Shown: piece after piece, positions 33,059 through 42,120 of the stretch | Layout: each line of letters starts with the position of its first letter | Numbering within the stretch: position 1 is the first letter of the stretch | DNA from: Leptolyngbya sp. FACHB-60 | GTDB lineage: Bacteria > Cyanobacteriota > Cyanobacteriia > Phormidesmidales > Phormidesmidaceae | Reading direction: 5' to 3' | NCBI RefSeq assembly: GCF_014695775.1 | Contig: NZ_JACJOX010000018.1 | Span: 16,874 to 80,873, forward strand | DNA length: 64,000 bases | Position numbers and translations under genes: made by a program | The notes under the pieces: generated by a model | Told to the model about the DNA's origin: nothing | Databases searched by the model: none | The model's input: the letters and a program-made list of their open reading frames with translations, nothing else

Positions 33059-33886
33059 ATGACTCAAAAAACATGGTTCATTACCGGTGCTTCCCGTGGA
33101 ATTGGGGCCGAAATCGCGAAAGCCGTTTTGGCCGCAGGAGACCAACTAATTGCAACCGCTCGCAAAAAGTCTGACCTAGATCAATTCGAGTCGCACCCCA
33201 ATGCCTTGACGCTCAGCCTAGATATTACCGATGAGGCTCAAGTACAGGCAGCCGTGGCAGCAGGACTGGAACGCTTTGGGCAGATTGATGTGTTAGTCAA
33301 CAATGCTGGATTTGGCATACTAGGCGGCATTGAGGAAACCAGTGCAGAAGAGGTTGAGCGGGTCTATCGCACCAATGTCTTCGGCCTGTTGAATATGACC
33401 CGTGCCGTATTACCCAGCATGCGTCAGCGTCGCTCTGGGCACATCATTAACCTCTCGTCGATTGGAGGCTATCGCTCGACTCCAGGGTGGGGCGTCTATT
33501 CCTCAACCAAGTTTGCCGTTGAGGGCATTACCGAAGCGCTGCATGATGAATTAGCACCTCTAGGCATCCATGCGACTGTGGTTGAACCGGGATACTTCCG
33601 GACCGGTTTTCTCGATGGTAGCTCACTCCAGCACACAGCAGAGATTTCGGATTACGCGGAGACGGTCGGCAAAGTTCGTAAACTCGCCTCTGAACTGAGC
33701 TATCAACAGCCGGGAGACCCCACCAAGCTGGCCCAAGCGATGCTTCAGCTCGCCAATGCTGATACGCCACCGCTACGGTTACCGCTCGGTACAGACACCC
33801 TTCAAGCTATTGCTAAGAAGAACGCTTACGTCGAGCAAGAAACCGCACAATGGCGCGCGCTAGCTGAATCTACTGATTACAGATAG
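33059..33886 (+). CDS. Short-chain dehydrogenase/reductase (SDR)
   Basis: This 275-residue classical SDR is intact. The NAD(P)-binding loop is FITGASRGIGAEIA, followed by LSLDIT and the NNAG motif (VLVNNAGFGILGG). The catalytic Ser is in IINLSSIGGYRS and the Tyr-x-x-x-Lys in GVYSSTKFAVEGITEAL. VVEPGYFRTGFLDGSSL follows. Arg after the first Lys-like positions (ATARKKSDLDQ) suggests NADPH preference, which is inference. It belongs to the oxidoreductase subfamily often found beside AraC_N-type regulators. A truncated copy with the same upstream DNA lies at 30363-30551. Confidence 0.92.
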   Translation: MTQKTWFITGASRGIGAEIAKAVLAAGDQLIATARKKSDLDQFESHPNALTLSLDITDEAQVQAAVAAGLERFGQIDVLVNNAGFGILGGIEETSAEEVERVYRTNVFGLLNMTRAVLPSMRQRRSGHIINLSSIGGYRSTPGWGVYSSTKFAVEGITEALHDELAPLGIHATVVEPGYFRTGFLDGSSLQHTAEISDYAETVGKVRKLASELSYQQPGDPTKLAQAMLQLANADTPPLRLPLGTDTLQAIAKKNAYVEQETAQWRALAESTDYR

Positions 33887-33916
33887 CAGGCGCAGAAGGA
33901 TAACGAATGAATGCTT

Positions 33917-33955
33917 TCAAGTTCTCGGTGGCGACATTACGCTCCGAGAACTTGA
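33917..33955. repeat. Inverted repeat after the SDR gene
   Basis: TCAAGTTCTCGG (33917-33928) pairs perfectly with CCGAGAACTTGA (33944-33955) around a 15-base loop, 30 bases after the SDR stop. There is no T-run. It may protect the 3' end of the SDR mRNA or act as a weak terminator. Confidence 0.55.
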
Positions 33956-34308
33956 GGCATATCTCGGTGAAGTGTTTATTGCCCAGGAAAGCTGAAGCTC
34001 CAGCGATTGAGAGGAGCCCAATCAGGTCGAGCTATGGTTGGCTATAAATACGGCCACGTCGATGCTGATTCTGCGGCTGATTGGAAAGGCTACCTGGGAG
34101 AGCTAAGGCCAGCGATACCTGATGCAGCGGGGCAACCCAGGGTGCAGCAATTGAGCCTGATGTAGTGCGATCGCACTACATCAGGCCGCACCAAATAGTA
34201 GGACTTCTTAAGAAATCTGCCGTTCGGTCGTAGCTCCTCAATCATTACGAGTGTTAACTCGTAAACAGGGAAATCAACCTGACGCAATACCAAAAGGGGT
34301 GGCAAGTG
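33956..34308. other. Gene-free stretch
   Basis: Short coding-like peptides appear in several frames, but none has start, length and composition good enough to report. I see no clear regulatory site. Confidence 0.3.
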
Positions 34309-34470
34309 GTGAACAACGAATTTCGCATTTTGCTAGAGGCTTATACCCAGGCTTCAAATGATGGGGACACGGGTACGGCTGAAGCGTTGCTGAGAGAACT
34401 AGATGGCATAGTCATCACCCAATACGATCGCGTGAATGCAGAAAAAACTAAGGGATGCACTGTAGAGTAA
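34309..34470 (+). CDS. Possible small protein (53 aa)
   Basis: From GTG 34309 (or the adjacent GTG 34306) the frame gives a compact, helical, acidic peptide: NNEFRILLEAYTQASNDGD, TAEALLRELDGIVITQYDRV and a basic-Cys end (KTKGCTVE). An AAAGGGG Shine-Dalgarno-like sequence lies about ten bases upstream. The composition is that of a real folded protein, but I know no family and the ORF is short. Confidence 0.35.
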   Translation: MNNEFRILLEAYTQASNDGDTGTAEALLRELDGIVITQYDRVNAEKTKGCTVE

Positions 34471-34493
34471 TGCCTACACAGAGGTCAAACAAA

Positions 34494-34526
34494 AACCCCC
34501 ATGGGCCAACGGTGCCAGTGGGGGTT
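34494..34526. repeat. Small GC-rich hairpin
   Basis: AACCCCCA (34494-34501) pairs with TGGGGGTT (34519-34526). On the minus strand it is followed by TTTTTGTTTG, like a terminator, but no minus-strand gene lies upstream of it. On the plus strand it would end the 53-codon frame without a T-run. Confidence 0.45.
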
Positions 34527-34603
34527 AGTTCTCAGGATGTATCTACGATTAATGAGCATTACTCCTCACTTCTCCATACATCGTTCTCTGAGTTCCTTTC
34601 CTG

Positions 34604-35110
34604 ATGGGTACTTCCCTGATTTTGACACTGAAGTTAGACCAAGCTACTTTCGAGCGAGTAAACACGTTACGTCAGCGGTACTTTCCCCCGGAGCGTAATG
34701 TCGTTCCTGCCCACGTAATTCTGTTTCATCAATTACCGGGGGAGCAAGAGCCGGCTATTTCCGACAGATTAAAAACCTTGTGCGCTCAGATAAAGCACTT
34801 TCCTTTTTCCTTGCCCTCGCTCCAGTTTTTTGGCAACGGTGTCGCCATCAACGTCAATGCCCCTGAGCTGATGCAATTACACAAAACCTTGGCAGCGACC
34901 TGGGACGAATGGCTCATTCCCCAAGATCGCCAGGGCTACCGCCCGCATATCACGATTCAAAACAAAGTAGACTCCAAAACAGCCCGCCAGCTATATGAAG
35001 AACTGGAAGCGCAATGGCAATCTACGACGGGATGGGGAGAAGGCTTGTTGCTGTGGTACTACCAAAAAGGACCGTGGGAGTTAGCTAGAGAATTTTGCTT
35101 TTCTCAATAG
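34604..35110 (+). CDS. 2'-5' RNA ligase / 2H phosphoesterase family protein
   Basis: This 168-residue protein has the two His motifs of the 2H superfamily. The first is PAHVILFHQLP (His37), where Ile replaces the usual Thr/Ser two residues on; the second is RPHITIQNKV (His115, Thr117), which is canonical. The spacing of about 78 residues matches the family. Members hydrolyse 2',3'-cyclic phosphates or ligate RNA; the altered first motif makes the activity here uncertain. ATG 34604 is followed directly by the first beta strand (LILTLKLDQ). It is convergent with the receiver gene downstream. Confidence 0.82.
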   Translation: MGTSLILTLKLDQATFERVNTLRQRYFPPERNVVPAHVILFHQLPGEQEPAISDRLKTLCAQIKHFPFSLPSLQFFGNGVAINVNAPELMQLHKTLAATWDEWLIPQDRQGYRPHITIQNKVDSKTARQLYEELEAQWQSTTGWGEGLLLWYYQKGPWELAREFCFSQ

Positions 35111-35274
35111 CTCATGCCCTAGATTCTAGAAGGCGTAGCGGATGTTGCAGTACGGCAACTGCTGAAACGGTGCTCGATCAAAAGCGATAGAATGCACTCC
35201 GTTTGGACGCCTCAGAACTATGTGCGAACGGTAGCTACACTGGTGAGCGTTGCGCGCCAAGACCGACTCTATTT

Positions 35275-35916
35275 TCAGGCTAGTGGATGTATGGTTCTGG
35301 GATCTAACCCATTGTTAGCTCCATTGATTTGGGTTTGTGGTCTTGCCAACTCCGCTACAACAGCAACGAGTTCATAAACATCAGTTGGCTTGGAAAGATA
35401 CTTCTGAAAACTATCCGCTCGAAAATTCTGTGATGAAAGTTTTAGACAGTCTTGTTGCCTAAGTAGCGTTGTCACCGCAATAGCATACAAAAATTTGTCT
35501 GGATTGGTCTGCAAACTTCTTAGTTCGTGAACCAGGGCATAGCCATCTTGGCCTGGAAGGCTGATATCACAGATTAAAACATCTGGATACCAGGTAGTTG
35601 CCTTATCAATTGCTTCGACAGTCGAAGTGGTTCCGAAGACCTCTGCTTCTTCTTTTTGCAGCACAAAACTAAAGATGTCTATAGTATCGACATCTCCATC
35701 AACGATCAAAACCCGTAGGCCCTTTAGCGAAGATAGATTGCTATCGAAACTAATGTGGTTGTTTTGACACCCTTCTACTGGCAAACTGGCATGGTCTGAA
35801 TCCGTTTGCAGTGCTTGAGGGCTAGCTAAATGCAGCAAATAATCTAGAGTTAGCCAGTCAGCACAGTTCGTTATGTCGTCGTATCCACATTGACGATATT
35901 CTGGCTGCATAATCAC
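35275..35916 (-). CDS. Response regulator receiver protein with N-terminal extension
   Basis: The 213 residues comprise an N-terminal stretch of about 65 residues of unknown fold (YDDITNCADWLTLDYLLHLA) and a receiver domain (about 67-195). Phospho-acceptor Asp117 lies in DVLICDISLPGQDGY, the acidic pocket in VLIVDGDVDTID (Asp73, Asp75), the Thr in IAVTTLL and the Lys in YLSKPTDVYELV. Tail residues are disordered-looking. There is no DNA-binding or enzymatic output domain. Receivers of this sort (LRSLQ...DKFLYAIAVTTL) are abundant in cyanobacteria. The Crp-like regulator gene lies 116 bases upstream on the same strand. Confidence 0.85.
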   Translation of the reverse strand: MIMQPEYRQCGYDDITNCADWLTLDYLLHLASPQALQTDSDHASLPVEGCQNNHISFDSNLSSLKGLRVLIVDGDVDTIDIFSFVLQKEEAEVFGTTSTVEAIDKATTWYPDVLICDISLPGQDGYALVHELRSLQTNPDKFLYAIAVTTLLRQQDCLKLSSQNFRADSFQKYLSKPTDVYELVAVVAELARPQTQINGANNGLDPRTIHPLA

Positions 35917-36031
35917 CCACGATGAGACTCTGACCTAGACAAGCCAGTCAGATTTTCTAAGCCAAAGCTATCCTAAGCCGATCTAAACGGTCAAGTCGGT
36001 CGGATTTTAAACATAGGACAGAATTTTCTAC

Positions 36032-36748
36032 CTACAGGGTACCCAGCAAATGAGCAAACTCGCTGCGAATGGCGTTATAGCATTCACAGGAACAGGTTTC
36101 TAAAGCCTCACCGTCCAAAATCGTGACCTGACCACGAGCGTAGTGAATTATACCAGCCTGGCTCAAATTGCCAGCGGCTACCGTGACACTCGAACGGGGA
36201 ACGCCTAACATTTCTCCGATAAACTCTTGAGTCAACAAAAATGTATCGCTTTGCACACAGTCTCGTACCAGCAAGAGCCAGCGAGCCAGTCGCTGCTCAG
36301 TTGAGTGAAATCGATTACAGGCGATAGCCTGAGCCGCTTGGCTGAAAAGAGCCTGACAGTAGCGAAGTAGAATGCTTTGTAGCGGTCCACCGCGATCGAA
36401 CTCAGCCTTTAAGGTTACGGCACTCATGCGCATAGCCTGGCCTGGAATCTGCACATAGGCTCGATGGGATTTGGTCGTACCGCCCAAAATGGCCAAAATA
36501 CCTGCCATTCCTTCCCGCCCTACTAGGCTAACCTCAATGGTAGAGCCATCTTCCATTGAGTTAACCAAGGAAATTAGTGAGTCGTGCGGAAAGTAAACGT
36601 AGGAAACAGGCTCATCAACGTCATAAATAGACTGATAGTTTGTCAGTGAGACCCGTTTTAAATGGGGAGCGAGCCGTTCATATACTTCCGCTGGCAAAAC
36701 CGCAAGCAAATGATTTTCAGGGGGGGCGAAATTCCCAATGTTAGACAT
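36032..36748 (-). CDS. Crp/Fnr-family transcriptional regulator
   Basis: The protein has a cupin-like effector domain (YDVDEPVSYVYFPHDSLISL, TIEVSLVGREGMAGILAIL) without the Arg-Ser pair that binds cAMP in Crp, and a C-terminal winged helix (LLTQEFIGEMLGVPRSSVTV) for DNA binding. The end carries three cysteines in ETCSCECYNAI. Such non-cAMP members respond to unknown signals in cyanobacteria. The frame is open to ATG 36787, but ATG 36748 (MSNIGNFAPPENHLLAVLP) starts at the usual place. The gene stands alone; the gap upstream (36749-37572) is largely non-coding. Confidence 0.85.
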   Translation of the reverse strand: MSNIGNFAPPENHLLAVLPAEVYERLAPHLKRVSLTNYQSIYDVDEPVSYVYFPHDSLISLVNSMEDGSTIEVSLVGREGMAGILAILGGTTKSHRAYVQIPGQAMRMSAVTLKAEFDRGGPLQSILLRYCQALFSQAAQAIACNRFHSTEQRLARWLLLVRDCVQSDTFLLTQEFIGEMLGVPRSSVTVAAGNLSQAGIIHYARGQVTILDGEALETCSCECYNAIRSEFAHLLGTL

Positions 36749-36787
36749 AATCTCTCTCGTGGGGACGAGCCATGTTGCGAATAACAA

Positions 36788-37150
36788 CTACTGGCACTAG
36801 GAAAAAGGCTTAAATCCCATTCACAATGTCCAAGGAAATTAATCTAGGCTGGCAAACCTTTTAGCGCTGCCTATTTGCACAATAACAATAAATGGATGAC
36901 TGTGGATGACGAGGAACGCTATCCTGAAAAAGTTATGGGAGGGCATTGAGCACAGCATCTCCACCTGGAATAGGAGGCGATGGCTGTAGTGCCCTGTTGT
37001 TAGGTTCTTTAGCTTTGAGCTGCTTTCATCAGCTGACCTCAGTAGACGCGATCGCAGCCCTCAACTCAGGAACAGCAAAACTCGGGCGGCTTTCGCGCAT
37101 AAATGTCTCACCGAGACGAAATTCACCGGCGGACGAGACAGGGTGTAGGG
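36788..37150. other. Gene-free stretch with coding debris
   Basis: The plus-strand frame around 36910-36990 gives a short charged peptide (LKKLWEGIEHSISTWNRRRW) ending in a stop; it looks like the end of a lost gene that I cannot name. Nothing else can be supported here or in 37346-37572. Confidence 0.3.
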
Positions 37151-37312
37151 TCAGCGCAGGTGCGTAAAGCCGACGCCTGGGATCACCGTCGGGTTGCCGA
37201 GGACGGCTGGCGTCTCAGCGAGGTGGTCGAATCGAACGTTGGAGCCACCATCGTTGAGGTCGGCGACGTAGCCATCGAGCGACATGGACGTGATTGCGAC
37301 AAGCTTCGGCAT
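37151..37312 (-). pseudogene. Internally deleted dihydrofolate-reductase-family (RibD C-domain) gene
   Basis: The minus-strand frame from ATG 37312 reads MPKLVAITSMSLDGYVADLN, the typical start of DHFR/RibD-C family reductases. After about 25 residues it passes to NPTVIPGVGFTHLR and stops; GV-THLR is the family's C-terminal motif. The roughly 130 residues in between are missing, so an internal deletion joined the two ends. It cannot be functional. Confidence 0.65.
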
Positions 37313-37572
37313 TGGGTGCTTTGCAGTCGTACTACAAAATCTCAATTGAGGTTATATCCAAGCCAAAGCTTTTGAGGATGAGACTTATTTTGAGACAAGT
37401 ACGAACGAGTTTGCTTCTTGCAGGTCTGCTACAGTTCATTAGAATTAAATGGACTCAAATCGCGACTTCGCTACTTAGAGCATTAACAAAGCCAATTGAC
37501 GCAGTGCCTTTAGGCCTCTCTGGGTACGATTGACTGGTTCTTTAACGATTGTGGTTGCACACTAAATTTTTG

Positions 37573-40500
37573 TCACAGCATTACACAACTCCTCTGGGTA
37601 TCGTGAGTCTGAATAAATTGCTGAAATTGCTGGGCCGTGAGCGGTTTACTCAGTAAGTAACCTTGAACACTACTGCAGCCTAGAGCTCGCAATATCTGCA
37701 ACTGTTCTACTTTTTCGACCCCTTCAGCAACCGTTTCTAGATTTAGGCCGTGGCCCAGAGCGATCACCGCTTGCACAACAGCAATCTCCCTCGATTCAAA
37801 GGACAGATCTTGAATAAACTCGCGGGCAATTTTGAGGGAATGGAGCGGAAATTGTTTCAAGGCAGCAAGGGAAGAGTGCCCTGTGCCAAAATCATCCATT
37901 GAGATATAAATCCCCATATCTTTCAGTTCTTGTAAGGTAGAGATTGCGGTAGGAATATCCTGCACCACCACTCTTTCCGTGATTTCGATCTCTAGCTGGC
38001 TGGGATCAAGCCGATGATCTAACAAGATTTGAGCAATCTTTTTGGGCAAGGTTTTTTGCTGAATCGTTTGAGCGGAAAGATTAACAGCAATACGCAGTAG
38101 TGGGTTGCCGAGGTTTTGCCAGGAGCGAATCTGAGCACAGACGGCACGAATTACCCACTCATCGATCGCGCTTATTTGTCCTGTCACTTCGGCTATTTCT
38201 ATAAACTCTGCCGGCATCAGCAACCCTTTGTGAGGATGCTGCCAACGAATTAAAGCCTCAGCGCCAGTCAACCGACCTGTTTGCAAATCTAACTGGGGCT
38301 GATAGTGCAGCACAAACTCATTTTGATCTACAGCCTTATGAAGATCATTGGTCAAAATCAGTTGATCTAGAGACTTCCCTATCGTGACAGAGGAGTAGAG
38401 TTTGTAATTATTGCGCCCCTGATGCTTGGCATCATACATGGCTGTGTCCGCCTTTTTTAGCAGGGTCTCAGCATCTTGACCATGACTGGGGGCAAGAGCA
38501 ATACCAATGCTCGTCGTAATCCGAAAAGCTTGGCGATTGAACACAAATGGCTCACGCAGGTTATTAAGAACCCGTTGAGCCACTTTCGTAACATCTTTGG
38601 TGGACTTAATATTTTGGAGCAACAGGGTAAATTCATCCCCACCCCACCGCGCCACAATATCGCCCTCTTTTAGACAGCCCGAAATTCGTTGTGCCACCTG
38701 CTGCAATAGCTGATCTCCTACTGGATGGCCCAGCGTGTCATTAATCGCCTTGAAATGGTCGAGATCCACAAAGCAGACCGCTAGCATCCTACTATCTAGT
38801 CTTTTATTAATGGGTTTAAGTTGTTCTAATGCCTTGACCAATTTTTCTTCAAACAGCAGTCGGTTGGGCAATCCAGTGAGCCGGTCATGACAAGCTTGAT
38901 GGCGAATCGTTGCCTCAATCCGCCGCTGCATCACGGTGATGTATAAATGGGTGGCAAGGGTTTGCGACAGTTTGATGTCTTCTGCGTTCCAACCTAAGGC
39001 AAACGGGGTATTTACTAAGTCTTGAGAGGATGGATTGGCATCGGCAATAGCCTGTTGGCGGTTTGGAAACCCACCGGTCGCAAACAGGCTCACATCCAGT
39101 TCGCGACGAAACAGGCTGAACCACCCAATGGCCTGTTGCTGATATTGCAGGGGCACAATCAGTACAGAATGAATAGCGACCGCTTCGAAAGCCGCTCCTA
39201 ACGTCCGCAGGTGTGGATCTTGCCTAAAGTCTTGCAGGGTATAGAGATGGTAAGTTGGCTCTTCTTCACTACTCGTTGTCTGAGGCCTTCTATCATTCGC
39301 GCTCTGGGCCAAACGAGGCCAAAGATATCGTTCAACCTCCAGGGTTAAGGCGGGTTGCACTCCTGAACGGTAAAGCTGGTCACTCTGATCTTCGGTATCG
39401 GCAGAGATATAGAGTTGTCCACCAATGCAACCAAATCCGGTAACGGTAGCATCAATGACTTGCTGCATTACTCGGATGGCATCTCCAGGAGTATGCAACA
39501 GGCGGGTGAGGCGATTGATGGTGGCTTCCGCCTGGGCTTGCTGAGACGCTTGTTTTAACAGGGTTGCTTGAGCGATCGCAATGCCGACATGGGTCGAAAG
39601 TTCTTTGAGAAAGTCCAGTTCCCAAGATTGCCATTCACGATAGCGATCGCACTGGTGAGCAATTAACAGCCCCCAAAGTTCTTGATTGTGGAGAATTGGG
39701 ACCACTAGCTTTGACTTCACACCAAGTTGATGGAGGGTTTCTGCCAAACAGGGTGAGATATCGTCTTGCCTAATATCAGCAATGGCACGAACCCGGCCCT
39801 GTTGGTAAATGCGGTGACTTTCAACCGGGAAAATCTCCTCTGGTAGCGGTTGATCCATTAACGGGAAACATCCCGGAGCAACGGCTTCATTCGTCACTGA
39901 ACCGGTACCGTCAGGATTAACGCGATAGGTCAGTACTCGATCAGCCTGCAACAGTTGCCTGACCTCAGCCACCGTCGTGTTCAAAATCTGATTGAGGTCT
40001 AATGACTCACGAATGCGGTGCGCTACCGCCGTAATTAAACGCTCCCGCTCAAATTGCTGCCGCAACAAATTCTCAGCCTGTTGGCGTTTCTCCAATTCAG
40101 CTTGAGACTGCTGATACAGCTCTGACTGATGAATCGCGATCGCCGTTTGGGTGGTGAGTTGCTTGAGCAAATCAATCTCATCCGCTTGCCATACCCGCGT
40201 GCCAGAACATTGTTGCACCACCAGCAAGCCCCAGAGGTTGACCGCATCGACAATGGGCACGACTAAATTAGCCCGCACTTGAAAATCGGCTAGCAAGTCA
40301 CGGTGGCAGGGGGTCAAATCGGCTGTCTCAATATCTGAGATTGCCTGCACCCGCCCCTGTGCATATAGCTGTAAGTAGTGTCGGGCAAAATGGCCGTCGT
40401 GAATCTGGGTGCCCGTAATTGTGCGCCACTGAGCATCCACCGATTCCACTACGACCGAGCCACTATGGTCAGCGTTAAGTTGGTATATTAAAACTCGGTC

Positions 40501-41508
40501 AGATTCTAATAGATGACGCACTTCGGTGACGGTGGTTTGCAAAATCGCGGTCAGATCTAGCGAACCTTGAACATGAATGCGCTCAGCCATTTGTCTAACC
40601 AGGCTTTCTTGAGCGGATTGTCGCCGCAGTTTCGCCTCTAGCTGCTTTTGAGCCGTAACATCGTGACAAATTGCGATGTATTGATAGGGTGTGTTATCAC
40701 CGTCAAGAAAGGGGACGATAGTAGTATTAGCCCAATACGAGCTACCATCTTGAGCGCGTTTTTGGATTTCTCCTCGCCATACCTGCCCACAATTGAGGGT
40801 TTGCCAGATGGCTTGTAAATCGGTCGGAGAATGTTCGTCCTCCTCCAGCAAAAGATGCTTGTTGCCAATCAGTTCTACCGCTGAATATTGAGAGATTTCG
40901 CAGAATTTATCATTGGCATAGGTGATTAACCCTTGGGCATCTGCGATCGCCACAATGGAAGACTGATCTAGCGTAAACTCAATATCTGTGCGGTCTTTTA
41001 GGGTTTGCTTAAGCACCCGGTGCCCGTATCTTAGCTCCAGTTGTACTACTACCTGATGGCTCAGGATGCGCATCGCTTCAAGTTGATCTGAGTCTAGTTG
41101 ACGCGGTTGCCGATCGATAACGCACAGCGTCCCTAGCGGATAACCATCGGCAGTAATAAGGGGAAAGCCAGCGTAGAAACGAATGTGGGGCTCTCCGACG
41201 ACTAGCGGATTCTGCGCGAAGCGGTCGTCGATCAGAGCATTTTCGACGATGAGAGGCTGTGACTGTAAAATCGCGTGGGCGCAAAAAGCCCACTCGCGGG
41301 GAGTTTCTGTTGTTGTTAGTCCAACCTTTGCCTTAAACCACTGGCGGTGGTCATCAACCAGACTTATCAGGGCGATCGGGGCCTGGCTGATCTTGGTGGC
41401 GAGTTGAACTAAATCATTAAAAGCAGGTTCTGAGGCCGTATCCAGGAGATCATATCGAGCCAACGCGACTAACCGAGCCGCTTCATGATCGCCCTCGATA
41501 TTTACCAT
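37573..41508 (-). CDS. GAF-PAS-GAF-GAF-GAF-GGDEF-EAL signalling protein; likely cyanobacteriochrome
   Basis: From ATG 41508 (RBS-like GGGGGAGAGAGG just upstream; ATG 41544 possible) the protein has 1311 residues. Order: GAF1 (10-160), PAS (170-290), GAF2 (300-465), GAF3 (490-650), GAF4 (665-860), GGDEF (870-1040; WGGDEF, 956-960) and EAL (1050-1300; EALIRW, 1084-1086, with VNLS, ITE, DDFGTG and EGVE). GAF2 has Cys401-His402 (LTPCHRDLLADFQVRANLVV) at the position where phytochromes and cyanobacteriochromes attach bilin. GAF3 keeps the Cys (587) but has Leu next. Both catalytic domains look active; KIAREF replaces the usual KIDRSF in EAL. Inference: light-controlled c-di-GMP turnover. Membrane segments are absent, so it is cytoplasmic. 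Confidence 0.88.
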   Translation of the reverse strand: MVNIEGDHEAARLVALARYDLLDTASEPAFNDLVQLATKISQAPIALISLVDDHRQWFKAKVGLTTTETPREWAFCAHAILQSQPLIVENALIDDRFAQNPLVVGEPHIRFYAGFPLITADGYPLGTLCVIDRQPRQLDSDQLEAMRILSHQVVVQLELRYGHRVLKQTLKDRTDIEFTLDQSSIVAIADAQGLITYANDKFCEISQYSAVELIGNKHLLLEEDEHSPTDLQAIWQTLNCGQVWRGEIQKRAQDGSSYWANTTIVPFLDGDNTPYQYIAICHDVTAQKQLEAKLRRQSAQESLVRQMAERIHVQGSLDLTAILQTTVTEVRHLLESDRVLIYQLNADHSGSVVVESVDAQWRTITGTQIHDGHFARHYLQLYAQGRVQAISDIETADLTPCHRDLLADFQVRANLVVPIVDAVNLWGLLVVQQCSGTRVWQADEIDLLKQLTTQTAIAIHQSELYQQSQAELEKRQQAENLLRQQFERERLITAVAHRIRESLDLNQILNTTVAEVRQLLQADRVLTYRVNPDGTGSVTNEAVAPGCFPLMDQPLPEEIFPVESHRIYQQGRVRAIADIRQDDISPCLAETLHQLGVKSKLVVPILHNQELWGLLIAHQCDRYREWQSWELDFLKELSTHVGIAIAQATLLKQASQQAQAEATINRLTRLLHTPGDAIRVMQQVIDATVTGFGCIGGQLYISADTEDQSDQLYRSGVQPALTLEVERYLWPRLAQSANDRRPQTTSSEEEPTYHLYTLQDFRQDPHLRTLGAAFEAVAIHSVLIVPLQYQQQAIGWFSLFRRELDVSLFATGGFPNRQQAIADANPSSQDLVNTPFALGWNAEDIKLSQTLATHLYITVMQRRIEATIRHQACHDRLTGLPNRLLFEEKLVKALEQLKPINKRLDSRMLAVCFVDLDHFKAINDTLGHPVGDQLLQQVAQRISGCLKEGDIVARWGGDEFTLLLQNIKSTKDVTKVAQRVLNNLREPFVFNRQAFRITTSIGIALAPSHGQDAETLLKKADTAMYDAKHQGRNNYKLYSSVTIGKSLDQLILTNDLHKAVDQNEFVLHYQPQLDLQTGRLTGAEALIRWQHPHKGLLMPAEFIEIAEVTGQISAIDEWVIRAVCAQIRSWQNLGNPLLRIAVNLSAQTIQQKTLPKKIAQILLDHRLDPSQLEIEITERVVVQDIPTAISTLQELKDMGIYISMDDFGTGHSSLAALKQFPLHSLKIAREFIQDLSFESREIAVVQAVIALGHGLNLETVAEGVEKVEQLQILRALGCSSVQGYLLSKPLTAQQFQQFIQTHDTQRSCVML

Positions 41509-41544
41509 CCTCTCTCCCCCTAAACGTTTTGATGGATGAACCAT

Positions 41545-42120
41545 CGTCGTAGCGTGGTCTAGATACCAGAGTGCCTATGTTTACACTCAAACGTATCAGA
41601 GACTACAAGCATCGTAACTTTAGTACGGATGGAGTCTATTACTTTGATGTATAAATTGACATCCTTCAACAGGTTGGCGCAATCTTTCGATAAGGTTTAG
41701 TAGTTCAGGGCGGCGATCGTCCTCGACACTTGCTCCGGCCTCACCTCCCAATGCTGCAGTGACGTCAGCAATGCATGGCCGCTAATGTCCTGGATTACTC
41801 GCGGCAGTATCGCTATTCTGGTTCATCGCTGCTGCCTTCTATAGGGTAAGAGCCGGTGCCAATATCGGGCAGCATGGCCAGCCGTTTCTACTAGCTGATA
41901 CCAATTCTCTAGATTTCAGCTACGCATAGGGCATCAATAAGCCAACCCCACTGAGTCAAAGAACGAACCTGAGCGAGCGATAACCGATTCAGTCAATGGC
42001 TAATCGTCTGCTGTATTTCACAACAGCGCTATTTCCGATAGCGGTAAGCCAAACTTGCCCGTGAAGCGCAGCAGGCGGAACAGTGACACGACAGCTGATA
42101 ACGTTTTTTCTAGAAAACGC
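41545..42120. other. Gene-free stretch with one dispersed repeat
   Basis: No convincing gene is seen on either strand. It holds copy 2 of the 32-bp repeat (41895-41926) and the promoter of the GAF/GGDEF/EAL gene on the minus strand. Confidence 0.4.
41895..41926 (-). repeat. 32-bp dispersed repeat, copy 2
   Basis: This is the inverted counterpart of 18939-18970, with 29 of 32 positions identical. See copy 1. Confidence 0.6.

Noticed and set aside
34494..34526. Hairpin as a genuine terminator
   Set aside because: The T-run is on the minus strand, where no gene ends. On the plus strand no T-run follows. Kept only as an inverted repeat.
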